A program made the position numbers and the translations under genes. The notes beneath the pieces are model-generated. The model was not told where the DNA came from. It ran no database searches and worked only from the letters and a program-made list of their open reading frames with translations. 21,856 nt of DNA from an uncultured Oscillibacter sp. GTDB lineage: Bacteria > Bacillota > Clostridia > Oscillospirales > Oscillospiraceae. The stretch is taken from assembly GCA_910585165.1 (NCBI GenBank), contig CAJUBX010000034.1, positions 1 to 21,856 on the forward strand. Direction: 5' to 3'. Below are positions 6,693-13,887 of the stretch, piece by piece; position 1 is the first letter of the stretch; each line of letters begins with the position of its first letter.

Positions 6693-6820
6693 TATTGTTT
6701 CCGAATTAAAAATTCGGAAACAATACATTTGATTTGAGCCGTTTTGCTCGCCGCCGTAAACGGCGACAACTGCAAAACATGGCGTCTATTACTTCCGAAA
6801 TTTTATTTCAGAAGTAATAT
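6693..6820 (+). repeat. 128-bp hairpin-rich repeat, copy 1 (MITE-like)
   Basis: Copy 1 matches copy 2 (20505-20632, opposite strand) over exactly 128 bp with 11 differences and no gaps. Three stem-loops fill it: a perfect 15-bp stem (6693-6707 with 6711-6725); a central stem with gttttgc (6741-6747) and gcaaaac (6772-6778) enclosing a cgccg/cggcg hairpin; and a 14-bp stem with one mismatch (6787-6800 with 6806-6819). The two ends are imperfect inverted repeats of each other (TATTRTTTCCGAA against TATTACTTCTGAA), and both copies begin and end with TA. This suggests a miniature inverted-repeat element that inserts at TA. It lies between the convergent kinase and amber-split genes. Confidence 0.8.
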
Positions 6821-6822
6821 TG

Positions 6823-7203
6823 TTAAGCACGCTTTGAAAGGTACGATTCCAGCCTTTTTAACAGCTCCTCCCGCATCATATCCGAATTGCACCCGCCAAT
6901 CAGCCTTTTATACCGTTCCGTTTCTTCGGGATTTTCCAACCGCACGCCGCGCGTACAGCTTTCTATGCAGTGCAGCAGCGACCACTCTATTCCGGCCATG
7001 TGATCCGTGGGACAGCATTTTATAAGTATTTCCGCCTCCTCCTACGTAACGGGATCACGGATGGACACTATTGCCGCCTGGTATTCGTCCCATAAGTCAA
7101 GGATGTCCTCCGGCGGAAACCCTTCGTCTCCTGGAAACGTACCGGATTCAAAGCCCTCCGGCGGCGCGCCCAATTCCTTTATTTTCAAAACAGCTTCCTG
7201 CAT
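6823..7203 (-). pseudogene. Small unknown gene split by an in-frame amber codon
   Basis: A minus-strand reading frame of 127 codons runs from the ATG at 7201-7203 (GGGAGGTG six bases upstream) to TAA at 6823-6825. It is broken by a single TAG at 7042-7044 after residue 53. The first half (MQEAVLKIKELGAPPEGFES, then PEDILDLWDEYQ) and second half (EEAEILIKCCPTDHMAGIEW, SLLHCIESCTRG, REELLKRLESYLSKRA) are in the same frame and look like one acidic, helical protein of about 126 residues. A CAG-to-TAG change would explain it (VT-Q-EEAEIL reads naturally). The family is unknown to me. The promoter is intact, and codon use is AT-richer than in the neighbours. The TAA lies two bases from repeat copy 1. 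Confidence 0.7.
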
Positions 7204-7239
7204 GCTGCGCACCTCCCTGAATTCCAATTTTGTGTTTTC

Positions 7240-7268
7240 ATTATACTGCGGCCGGTTTTGAATTTCAA
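7240..7268 (-). promoter_or_regulatory. Promoter of the amber-split gene
   Basis: Minus-strand TTGAAA (7263-7268), a 17-base spacer and perfect TATAAT (7240-7245), placed about 35 bases before the start codon. It is a near-consensus sigma-A promoter, showing that expression signals remain although the reading frame is broken. Confidence 0.75.
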
Positions 7269-7344
7269 GCGGCAAGCGGATGAAACAGCCAAAGCCGTAT
7301 CCCGCCCATGCCAAAGGCAAAAGCACCTTGCCGGTTTCCGGCGC

Positions 7345-7926
7345 TTACAATCCGGGGAAGCGCCTGCGCCCGCTGCCGCTGCGCCGCAGGGCCAGGGCCA
7401 GCAGTGTGGCCGCCGCCGCGCCGAAGGCGGCCTGAACCAGGTTGCTGGGAATGCCCGCCGCGCTGCCCGCCAGGCACAGCCCCAAGGCTCCGCCGCCGGA
7501 GAGGGAGGCCAGCAGGCCGTCGAACAGCCAATAGCCCAGAACCATGGGAACCTCCGCCGCCAGGGCGGAGAGGAGAAGCCCTCTTTTTCCCAGAGCCCGG
7601 TACAGCCCCGCCGCCGTCAGAGCCATGACGGCCTTGATCACCAAGGTGGCGGGGACGTAGGCGGCGTATCCGCTTAAAAGGTCCGCCATGGCGGGCCCCA
7701 GGCCCCCGGCTGCCGCTCCGTATGCCGGGCCCAGCAGCCAGGCCCCCAGAATGACCGCCGCATCCCCCAGGTTCATGTACCCCCCGGTGGGGGAGGGGAC
7801 CTGCAATACCATGGTTCCCGCACAGCCCAGGGCAGCGAACAGCCCCGTCAGGGCCAGCTTCCGCGCGTCCGCCCGGCCTGTCTCCCGGTTTAAAATCTTT
7901 TCCACCGCGTTTCGCTCCTTTGCCAT
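7345..7926 (-). CDS. ECF transporter S component (substrate-binding membrane subunit)
   Basis: 193 residues with about six hydrophobic helices, typical of the small S components that bind a vitamin and dock onto the shared ECF energising module. After a short charged start, ARKLALTGLFAALGCAGTM begins helix 1. The loop LQVPSPTGGYMNLGDAAVIL and the helix LLGPAYGAAAGGLGPAMADL match the general S-component layout. The substrate is not readable from sequence; vitamin B6 is one possibility because a MocR-type regulator is divergent next door. The ATG at 7926 has no clear ribosome binding site. A GTG at 7905 has AAAGGAG nine bases upstream and may be the true start. Confidence 0.78.
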   Translation of the reverse strand: MAKERNAVEKILNRETGRADARKLALTGLFAALGCAGTMVLQVPSPTGGYMNLGDAAVILGAWLLGPAYGAAAGGLGPAMADLLSGYAAYVPATLVIKAVMALTAAGLYRALGKRGLLLSALAAEVPMVLGYWLFDGLLASLSGGGALGLCLAGSAAGIPSNLVQAAFGAAAATLLALALRRSGSGRRRFPGL

Positions 7927-8009
7927 TTGATGTTGCCATCATAGCACCAAAGTGATAAGATAAAAATAGCCAAATTTTAATTTTTTTATAAGGTCAGAGG
8001 AGGTCGGAC

Positions 8010-9383
8010 ATGCTGACTTACGATCTGGAGGCCCGGGGGAGCCTGCCTCTCTACGAATATCTGTATCGCCGCATCCGGGACGATATTTTAAGCGGAAAGC
8101 TGGCGGCGGGGGAACGGCTTCCCTCCAAGCGGGCCCTGGCGGAGCACCTGCGGGTGTCCGTCGTCACGGTGGAGGGGGCCTACCGGCAGCTGGAGGCGGA
8201 GGGCTGGGCGGAGGCCCGGCCCCGGCGGGGCTTTTTTGCCGCCCGGGTGGACCGCCGACTCCCAGCGGCGGAGGGACCCGTCCTTTCGCCGGAGGAGCCG
8301 CCCCGGCCCTGGAGGCTGGATTTGAAAAGCGGGCGGAGGGACCCGGCCTGCTTCCCCTCGGCCCTGTGGGCCCGGCTGACCCGGCAGGTCCTCTCGGAGG
8401 GGGAGCACCTGGCCTCGGTTCCGCCCCAGGGCCTGCCCGCCCTGCGGGAGGCCATCGCCCGGGACCTGCGGGATTTCCGGGGCATGGCGGTGTCCCCGGA
8501 GCAGGTGGTCGTGGGGGCGGGGGCGGAGTACCTCTATCTTCTGCTGGCCCAGCTTTTGGGCCGGGAGGCGGTCTTTGCCCTGGAAGACCCGGGCTATCCC
8601 AAAATCCGCCAGGTCTACGGCAAGTGGGGCGCGGCCTGCCGCCCCATTCCCCTGGACGGACAGGGCATGGCCCTGGAGCCCCTCTACGCCTCCGGGGCGG
8701 CGGCGGTCCACCTCTCCCCGGCCCACCACTACCCTACGGGCATCGTCACCCCCATCGCCCGGCGGCAGGCCCTCCTGCGCTGGGCGGAGGAGGCGGACGG
8801 CGTGATCATTGAGGACGATTATGACAGCGAGTTCCGTTTTGCCGGGCGGCCCATTCCCACCCTCCAAAGCATCGACAGCCGGGGCCGGGTGGTGTATATG
8901 AACACCTTCTCCCAGACGATTTCCCCCTCCATGCGGGTGGGGTTCATGGTTCTGCCTCCCCGGCTGCTGGAGCGCTGGCGGCGGGAGCTGGGGTTCTATG
9001 CCTCCGCCGTCCCCGCCCTGGAACAGCAGGTGCTGGCCCGCTTCCTGGGGGGCGGCGGGTACGAGCAGCATCTCTCCCGGACCCGGAAAAAGTACCGCCT
9101 CCTCCGGGAGGCGGTGCTGGAGCGGTTCCGGCGGTGCCCCTTCGCCGCCTCCGTCACGGACCGGGGGGCAGGGCTCCACTTTTTGCTCCGCCTGAATACG
9201 GAGGAGAGCGACGAGGCCCTCCGCCAAAGGGCGGAGGGCCTGGGGGTGCGCCTTGCGTTTTTGTCGGAGTACGCCGCCGTTCCAAATCCCACCTATGACC
9301 ATACGCTGGTGGTAAATTACGCGGGACTGGACGCGGGCCATCTGGCGGAGGCGGAGGAACTGCTGGCGGAGGTCTTCCGTTAA
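8010..9383 (+). CDS. MocR-type regulator (GntR HTH fused to aminotransferase fold), PLP lysine replaced
   Basis: 457 residues. The N-terminal winged helix of the GntR type spans about 12-80 (LYEYLYRRIRDDILSG, RLPSKRALAEHLRVS, VEGAYRQLEAEGW). The rest has the fold-type I aminotransferase shape (ALREAIARDLRDFRG, YPTGIVTPIARRQALL, IIEDDYDSEFRF). In MocR proteins such as GabR and PdxR the PLP-binding lysine sits in a TFSK motif; here it reads NTFSQTISPSMRVGF with Gln302. The effector domain may thus bind PLP or an amino-acid adduct non-covalently, or sense something else. GAGGAGG precedes the ATG. It is divergent from one S-component gene and convergent with a second, and likely regulates one or both (inference). 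Confidence 0.87.
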   Translation: MLTYDLEARGSLPLYEYLYRRIRDDILSGKLAAGERLPSKRALAEHLRVSVVTVEGAYRQLEAEGWAEARPRRGFFAARVDRRLPAAEGPVLSPEEPPRPWRLDLKSGRRDPACFPSALWARLTRQVLSEGEHLASVPPQGLPALREAIARDLRDFRGMAVSPEQVVVGAGAEYLYLLLAQLLGREAVFALEDPGYPKIRQVYGKWGAACRPIPLDGQGMALEPLYASGAAAVHLSPAHHYPTGIVTPIARRQALLRWAEEADGVIIEDDYDSEFRFAGRPIPTLQSIDSRGRVVYMNTFSQTISPSMRVGFMVLPPRLLERWRRELGFYASAVPALEQQVLARFLGGGGYEQHLSRTRKKYRLLREAVLERFRRCPFAASVTDRGAGLHFLLRLNTEESDEALRQRAEGLGVRLAFLSEYAAVPNPTYDHTLVVNYAGLDAGHLAEAEELLAEVFR

Positions 9384-9958
9384 GGAAGCGCCGGGGCGGC
9401 CTCCCCGCTCCGGCGGAAGCGGACCAGCCCGGTCCGGTCCAGGGCCGCCATCGCCGCGGGGATGAAGACCAGCTGGAGAAGGATGCCGGGGACGGCGGTG
9501 AGGAACGCGCCGGAGAGGAACATCTGCCAGGTGAACGCCTGGCCGGACACGCCGGAGAGGATTACCCGGGCAGCGGCCCAGACGATCCGCCCGCCCAGCA
9601 TGGCGGCAATCAGGCAACGGTACAGCGCCGGCACGGACTGCCGGCGGCACCGGGCGTAGAGGAAGCCCGTGAGGAAGCCGTAGGCCGCCAGCTCGAACGC
9701 CATGGCGGCCGCCGTGGGAAACGGCGGAGGCATTCCGACAAGGAAGGAGCGCAGCGGCGGCAGGATAAAGCCCACCGCCAGGCCGTACTTCCAGCCGCAG
9801 AGGAGGCCGCACAGCAGCACGGGCAGGTGCATGGGGCAGAGCATGTTTCCGATCCGGGGAATCTGCCCGGTGAAGAAGGGCAGGACGAAGCCCAGGGCCA
9901 GCAGCATGGCGGCCAGGGCAAGGGTGTAAGCGGGACGCCGGGTATTGGGTTCGTTCAT
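9380..9958 (-). CDS. Second ECF transporter S component
   Basis: 192 residues, strongly hydrophobic with about six helices: LALAAMLLALGFVLPFF, then a loop with TGQIPRIGNMLCPMHLPVLL, then CGWKYGLAVGFILPPLRSFL and MAFELAAYGFLTGFLYARC. This pattern fits ECF S components whose substrate is not established to my knowledge. A longer frame reaches 10093, but AAAAGGAG lies eight bases before the ATG at 9958. The stop codon shares the four bases ttaa (9380-9383) with the end of the MocR gene, so the genes converge and overlap. A promoter lies at 10038-10067. No vitamin riboswitch was recognised in the leader. Confidence 0.78.
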   Translation of the reverse strand: MNEPNTRRPAYTLALAAMLLALGFVLPFFTGQIPRIGNMLCPMHLPVLLCGLLCGWKYGLAVGFILPPLRSFLVGMPPPFPTAAAMAFELAAYGFLTGFLYARCRRQSVPALYRCLIAAMLGGRIVWAAARVILSGVSGQAFTWQMFLSGAFLTAVPGILLQLVFIPAAMAALDRTGLVRFRRSGEAAPALP

Positions 9959-10037
9959 GGGAAAAACTCCTTTTGAAAAGTCTTCCCGTCTTCTGACAGT
10001 CCGCCGCCTTCCTAGCGGCAGGTTGTTTCCAAGCCAG

Positions 10038-10067
10038 TATACCACAGAAGCGCGGCCTTTGCCAAGC
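10038..10067 (-). promoter_or_regulatory. Promoter of the second S-component gene
   Basis: Minus-strand TTGGCA followed by an 18-base spacer and TATACT, about 80 bases upstream of the start codon. The leader between them contains a small GCCGC/GCGGC hairpin but nothing I recognise as a known riboswitch. Confidence 0.55.
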
Positions 10068-10080
10068 CCCTTTTTGCAAA

Positions 10081-10114
10081 GCCCCCAAGGCAACGCCTTG
10101 GGGGCCGCTTTTTT
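10081..10114. terminator. Intrinsic terminator after the DUF975 gene
   Basis: Perfect 11-bp stem (10081-10091 with 10095-10105), three-base loop. The plus-strand side has a six-T run at 10109-10114 and the minus-strand side has only TTTGC. It lies directly behind the minus-strand DUF975 gene and before the promoter of the next gene. Confidence 0.75.
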
Positions 10115-10120
10115 ATGGAT

Positions 10121-10933
10121 TCAGTTCAGGCCGTCCGGGGCGTTCCAGCCGTCCCAGGTGCCGGACTGGGCGGGAGCGGCGCCCTCTCCTATGCCGGAGG
10201 TGCGCTTGGCCGTTTCAAAATAGGCCAGACGCACGCAGACGGCATTGGGGAGATAGAACAGGGCTACCAGAAGCTGCCAGAGGCCGAAGAGGGCGTTCAG
10301 CACGAAGATGGGCAGGCCGAAATAGGTCTCCGGGGAGGGGATGCCGTAGAACATCTGCATGGTCAAATCCCGGTTCATCTGGTAAATCAGCAGCAGAGTG
10401 GGGAAGGAGGCCAGCAGGTTCCAGCCGATATAGCTCAAATCCAGCATGAAGAGCTGGGACTTGTAGCCAAGGGTCTGCCGCTTGCTCATCTCCAGGGCCT
10501 CCATCACCCCGATGCCGGGGTTTTCGTAGAGGTTATAGAGGGCGAAGCTGTAGCGGTAGGCGGCGATGATGCCGGGGACAACGAACAGCAAAGACCACAG
10601 GAAGATAAAGACGCCGATCAATATGTCCAGCACAATCAGCTTCCCTACAAAGGAGAACCCGTCGAACAAAGTCAGGTACTCCGCCCGCTCTCCCCGGCGG
10701 ACAGCCATGCAGTACAGGGTGAAGCCCGCCGCCAGGACGGAGCTCATCAAGGAGACCAGAATTGAGATGAAAATACTGAAAAACCCGGTGTCCACCAGAG
10801 AGGAAAACAGGTTCAGAAGAATGAGCAGCCCCATGTACAGGGCAGTCATGGCCTTGGGGGAAACCTGGGCCTCCCGCAGAAGCTCCGCCGCCTCCCACTT
10901 GCATTTCTGGCGGTCAATCTGTTCAAACATCAT
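10121..10933 (-). CDS. DUF975 family integral membrane protein
   Basis: 270 residues beginning MMFEQIDRQKCKWEAAELLR, the soluble N-terminal start that, followed by several hydrophobic helices, marks DUF975. Membrane segments are visible at LYMGLLILLNLFSSLV, FISILVSLMSSVLAAGFTLY, LIVLDILIGVFIFLWSLLFV and near GLPIFVLNALFGLWQLLVAL. The YRYSFALYNLYENPGIG-type loop with EALEMSKRQTLGYK between helices is also family-like. The function is unknown; such proteins are common in Clostridia. The ATG at 10933 has AGGAGG seven bases upstream; an ATG follows immediately at 10930. It appears monocistronic, with its own promoter and terminator. Confidence 0.85.
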   Translation of the reverse strand: MMFEQIDRQKCKWEAAELLREAQVSPKAMTALYMGLLILLNLFSSLVDTGFFSIFISILVSLMSSVLAAGFTLYCMAVRRGERAEYLTLFDGFSFVGKLIVLDILIGVFIFLWSLLFVVPGIIAAYRYSFALYNLYENPGIGVMEALEMSKRQTLGYKSQLFMLDLSYIGWNLLASFPTLLLIYQMNRDLTMQMFYGIPSPETYFGLPIFVLNALFGLWQLLVALFYLPNAVCVRLAYFETAKRTSGIGEGAAPAQSGTWDGWNAPDGLN

Positions 10934-10982
10934 GATAGGGCCTCCTGACAAACGGTCGAATTACCTTGGATACGATAAAAAC

Positions 10983-11011
10983 AGTGTAGCACAATCCGGC
11001 CCGGATGGCAA
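10983..11011 (-). promoter_or_regulatory. Promoter of the DUF975 gene
   Basis: Minus-strand TTGCCA (11006-11011), 17-base spacer, TACACT (10983-10988). It starts just behind the terminator of the upstream operon. Confidence 0.65.
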
Positions 11012-11016
11012 GCGGG

Positions 11017-11045
11017 AAAACGGGCCCGCCGTCTTGGCGGGCCCG
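11017..11045 (-). terminator. Terminator of the peptidase/ArsC-like/dihydrouridine synthase operon
   Basis: Perfect 10-bp stem (11021-11030 with 11036-11045), five-base loop, followed on the minus strand by TTTT. It lies six bases beyond the stop of the tRNA-dihydrouridine synthase gene. Confidence 0.75.
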
Positions 11046-11051
11046 GCCAGT

Positions 11052-12011
11052 TCATGCCAGCTCTCCCCGTGGCGCGTCCAAAAGCGCCAGTTCCTGGAAG
11101 ATTTGGGTCTCCAGCTCCTCGTAGGCCCTGGGCCCCCGGGAGCGGCGCATCCGCCCCCCCAGGCGCTCCCCGCCCTCAAAGAGGTGGATGAGGTAAAACC
11201 AGACCTCCTTCATTCGCTGGGAGGCAGGGGCGGCCTGGCCGTAAAAATTCTGGTACGCCTGGTAGAGCTCCGCCGTGAAGGCCTGCAGCTCCTCCCTGGA
11301 GGCGGCGGGCCCGCCCCGAAGCCGCCGCATAAGCGCCGGGTCCGCCACGGCCCCCCGGCCGATCATGGCGGCGTCCAGTCCGGGGAACCGGGCCTCCAGC
11401 GCCCGGACCCCCGCCACGGAGATCAGGTCCCCGTTGTAGCAGACGGGGTTTTTGCTCTTTGCCATGGCCAGGGCGAACTGGTCCATATGCACCGCGCCCC
11501 GGTACTTTTCCGGCCGGACCCGGGGGTGGACGGTGAGGCAGGCGATGGGATAGCGGTTGAAGACCTCTAAAAGCCGGGGAAACTCCTCCGGGGCGTTATA
11601 GCCCAGCCGGGTCTTTACGGAGACCGGGACGGAGCAGGCGGAAAACACCCCGTCCAAAAAGCGGTCCAGGCATTCCAGATCCGCCAGCAGGCCGGAGCCC
11701 TTTCCCTTGGCGGTGACGGTGCCGGAGGGGCAGCCCAGGTTCAGGTTCACCTCGGAATAGCCCATGTCCGCCAGGACCTCCGCCGCCCAGACGAAGTCCT
11801 CCGCCCGCTTGGCCATCACCTGGGGGACCTGGGGAAGGCCCTCTGGGTTTTCCAGCTCCCGGCGGTCCCGGGGCGTGAGAATGTGCTGGTCCGTGGGAGA
11901 GATGAAGGGGATGAAATAACGGTCCGCCCCGCCGAAGCGGGCATGCCACACCCGGCGGAACACCCGCTTCGTGATGCCGTCCAGGGGCGCGAAGTCGAAG
12001 CGGGCAATCAT
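11052..12011 (-). CDS. tRNA-dihydrouridine synthase
   Basis: 319 residues. FMN-dependent enzymes of this family reduce specific uridines of tRNA to dihydrouridine using NADPH. The start MIARFDFAPLDGITKRVFRR fits the flavin-binding start of the barrel. The catalytic cysteine is Cys94 in NLNLGCPSGTV, followed by KGKGSGLL. VKTRLGYN and LTVHPR with the FMN-contacting Lys and His are present, and NGDLISV plus MIGRGAVADP are family signatures. The ATG at 12011 overlaps the stop of the ArsC-like gene (ATGA); the longer frame from 12029 lacks support. It is the last gene of its operon. I cannot say which tRNA position it modifies. Confidence 0.92.
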   Translation of the reverse strand: MIARFDFAPLDGITKRVFRRVWHARFGGADRYFIPFISPTDQHILTPRDRRELENPEGLPQVPQVMAKRAEDFVWAAEVLADMGYSEVNLNLGCPSGTVTAKGKGSGLLADLECLDRFLDGVFSACSVPVSVKTRLGYNAPEEFPRLLEVFNRYPIACLTVHPRVRPEKYRGAVHMDQFALAMAKSKNPVCYNGDLISVAGVRALEARFPGLDAAMIGRGAVADPALMRRLRGGPAASREELQAFTAELYQAYQNFYGQAAPASQRMKEVWFYLIHLFEGGERLGGRMRRSRGPRAYEELETQIFQELALLDAPRGELA

Positions 12012-12358
12012 CCCAGCTTCTCCTCCCACTCCTTGGACTTGAAGCCCGTGAGGACAAAGCCGTCCCCCACCAGAATGGGGCGCTTGACCAGCATGCCGTC
12101 GGCTGCCAGCAGGGCAAACTGCTCCTCCTCATTCATGCCGGGGAGCTTGTCCTTCAGCCCCAGGGCCTTGTACTGGAGGCCGCTGGTGTTGAAAAAGCGT
12201 TTCAGGGGCAGACCGCCGGCCTGACGCCACCGGCCAAGCTCCTCCGCCGAGGGGTTTTCCAGCTTGATGTCCCGGAGCTGGACCTCCAGGCCCCGCTCCT
12301 CCAGCCATTTTTTCGCCTTTTGGCAGGTGGAGCACTTGGGATACCAGAGCATAAGCAT
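12008..12358 (-). CDS. ArsC/Spx-family thioredoxin-fold protein
   Basis: 116 residues with the thioredoxin-fold start LMLWYPKCSTCQKAKKWLEE. Cys9 and Cys12 form a CxxC, as in Spx-type proteins and some arsenate reductases. VQLRDIKLENPSAEELGRW, FNTSGLQYKALGLKDKL and the KRPILVGDG motif near residue 93 complete the family pattern. Possible roles are thiol-disulfide reduction or redox sensing. No ars operon genes are nearby, so arsenate detoxification is not supported by context. AAGGAGG precedes the ATG by eight bases. It lies 19 bases after the M24 peptidase gene and overlaps the dihydrouridine synthase gene by four bases. Confidence 0.88.
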   Translation of the reverse strand: MLMLWYPKCSTCQKAKKWLEERGLEVQLRDIKLENPSAEELGRWRQAGGLPLKRFFNTSGLQYKALGLKDKLPGMNEEEQFALLAADGMLVKRPILVGDGFVLTGFKSKEWEEKLG

Positions 12359-12377
12359 GGGGGATTCCTCCTTCTTC

Positions 12378-13469
12378 TCACAAAACGGTGAGGGCCTTGG
12401 GGGCCTTCGTCAGGTTCCGGCGGCCCTCCGGGGTAATCAAAATCACGTCCTCGATGCGCACGCCCAGTTTGCCGGGGATATAAATGCCCGGCTCCGCCGA
12501 GATCACCGCCCCGGCGGGAAGGGGGGCTTCGTTGCTGGAGGCGGCGTTGGGGGCCTCGTGGATTTCCACCCCCACCCCGTGGCCGAAGCTGTGGGTGAAG
12601 TACTCCCCGTACCCCGCCGCATCAATGACGGCCCGGGCGGCGGCGTCCACCGCCCTGCCGGTCACCCCGGCCTTCGCGGCGGCGATGCCCGCCTCCTGGG
12701 CGGAGAGGACGGTGTTGTAGACCCGCTCCATCTCCTCCGTCACGGACCCCACCGCCACGGTGCGGGTCATGTCGGAGCAGTAGCCCCCGTAAATGCAGCC
12801 AAAGTCCATGGTGACAAACTCCCCGGACCGGATTTCCCTTTCCGAGGGCACGCCGTGGGGCAGGCTTCCGTTGGACCCGGAAACCACAATGGGGTCGAAG
12901 GACATGTCCGACGCGCCGTAATGCAGCATCAGATACTGGATTCGGGCGGCAATCTCCCGCTCCGTCACGCCGGGGCGGATTTCCTTCAAAATGTCCTCCA
13001 GGGCCCGCTCGGCGATGCCCTGGGCGGCCTCCATGGCCGCAAGCTCCTCCGGGTCCTTGGCCTGGCGGAGCTTCAAGATGGGCTCCGACGCGCCGATCAG
13101 ATCGCAGGGGGGATGTCCCTCCTCCGACAGGGCCTTTTCCAGCCGCCGGAAGGACTGGACGGTCATGGCCGCGTCCTCAAAGCCCAGGCGGCGGATGCCC
13201 TTTAAAAACACCTGCTCCCGGAGCTGGTCCATGAGGCCCTTCCCGGGCTTCACCTCCCGAAGCTCCGCCCCGTCCAGGCGGCGGGCAGCGGCCTCGGTGT
13301 AGCGGGCGTCGGTGAAAAACACCGCGCCGGTCCGGGTGACAAGGGCCGTTGCGTCCGCGCCGGGGGTAAAGAAGCCGGAGGCGTAAAAGCGGTTGGCCTC
13401 CCCGGTGAGAAGGACCGCGTCCAGGTTTTCCGCCTCCAGGGCGGCGGCAATTTTGGCGTAGTGGTTCAT
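12378..13469 (-). CDS. M24B metallopeptidase (Xaa-Pro aminopeptidase-like)
   Basis: 363 residues, cytoplasmic, in two domains: an N-terminal creatinase-like domain (1-125; NLDAVLLTGEANRFYASGF, FFTDARYTEAA) and the pita-bread catalytic domain. The five metal ligands of the M24 family are visible: Asp222 (VTMDFG), Asp233 (CSDMTRT), His297 (FGHGVG), Glu326 (SAEPGIY) and Glu340 (VRIED). Such enzymes remove N-terminal residues before proline. The length is typical of the shorter Firmicutes proteins. AAGGGA lies before the ATG at 13467-13469. It sits second in an operon starting with the 92-residue unknown gene, 34 bases downstream of it. Confidence 0.92.
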   Translation of the reverse strand: MNHYAKIAAALEAENLDAVLLTGEANRFYASGFFTPGADATALVTRTGAVFFTDARYTEAAARRLDGAELREVKPGKGLMDQLREQVFLKGIRRLGFEDAAMTVQSFRRLEKALSEEGHPPCDLIGASEPILKLRQAKDPEELAAMEAAQGIAERALEDILKEIRPGVTEREIAARIQYLMLHYGASDMSFDPIVVSGSNGSLPHGVPSEREIRSGEFVTMDFGCIYGGYCSDMTRTVAVGSVTEEMERVYNTVLSAQEAGIAAAKAGVTGRAVDAAARAVIDAAGYGEYFTHSFGHGVGVEIHEAPNAASSNEAPLPAGAVISAEPGIYIPGKLGVRIEDVILITPEGRRNLTKAPKALTVL

Positions 13470-13503
13470 GTGATTCCCTTCTTATTGCGTTTTTTGCCGG
13501 CGG

Positions 13504-13782
13504 TCAGAAGTCATGGCGGCTGGTGTAAATGCCGTGGTTCTCCAGGGCGTTTATAATGGCCTCAATACGGGAAAAGCACTCCGGGTCGTCCAGAAACTCG
13601 TCGTCCAGGGCTTCGCGGATATCCTCCAGCGCTTTCAGCGCCCGGTGCTCCGCCTCCTGAAAGAGCCGCTCGTAGGTCATGTTTTCTTCCAGGTAATCCA
13701 TGACCGCCTCGCCGATGGCCTGTGCCGCCAGCTCTCCCCAGGTGAATTTCATATTCCGTTCCCGTCTCGTATCCATTTCCAT
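13504..13782 (-). CDS. Small acidic unknown protein
   Basis: 92 residues, unrecognised. It is mostly helical by appearance and acidic (MTYERLFQEAEHRALKALED, EALDDEFLDDPECFSRIEA), without a signal peptide or membrane segment. The ATG at 13782 has AAAGGAGG five bases before it, better placed than the earlier in-frame ATG at 13815. It heads the minus-strand operon with the M24 peptidase, ArsC-like and dihydrouridine synthase genes, and is divergent from an HTH gene. Confidence 0.7.
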   Translation of the reverse strand: MEMDTRRERNMKFTWGELAAQAIGEAVMDYLEENMTYERLFQEAEHRALKALEDIREALDDEFLDDPECFSRIEAIINALENHGIYTSRHDF

Positions 13783-13887
13783 AAAAACCTCCTTTTGACC
13801 TTTGGTGAATGTCAAGTGCTTCCAAAAAACATTTTAAAATAAAAGAAGCGGCAAGGTGACAATCACGAAAGGTCAGGGCAGGTTCTC

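Noticed and set aside
7042..7044. TAG as a pyrrolysine codon
   Set aside because: No downstream PYLIS-like structure or methylamine-type context, and Gln fits the position; a nonsense mutation is simpler.
9959..10040. Possible vitamin or preQ1 riboswitch before the second S component
   Set aside because: The leader has a small hairpin, but no thi-box, RFN, cobalamin, folate or preQ1 consensus could be found.
8088..10088. Very long minus-strand frame (666 codons) over the MocR gene and second S component
   Set aside because: It overlaps two recognisable proteins in other frames, and the translation is typical of high-GC antisense reading.
13809..13814. TTGACA on the minus strand near the 92-residue gene
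   Set aside because: There is no -10 box 16-18 bases downstream; that distance falls in the ribosome binding site, so it cannot be the promoter.
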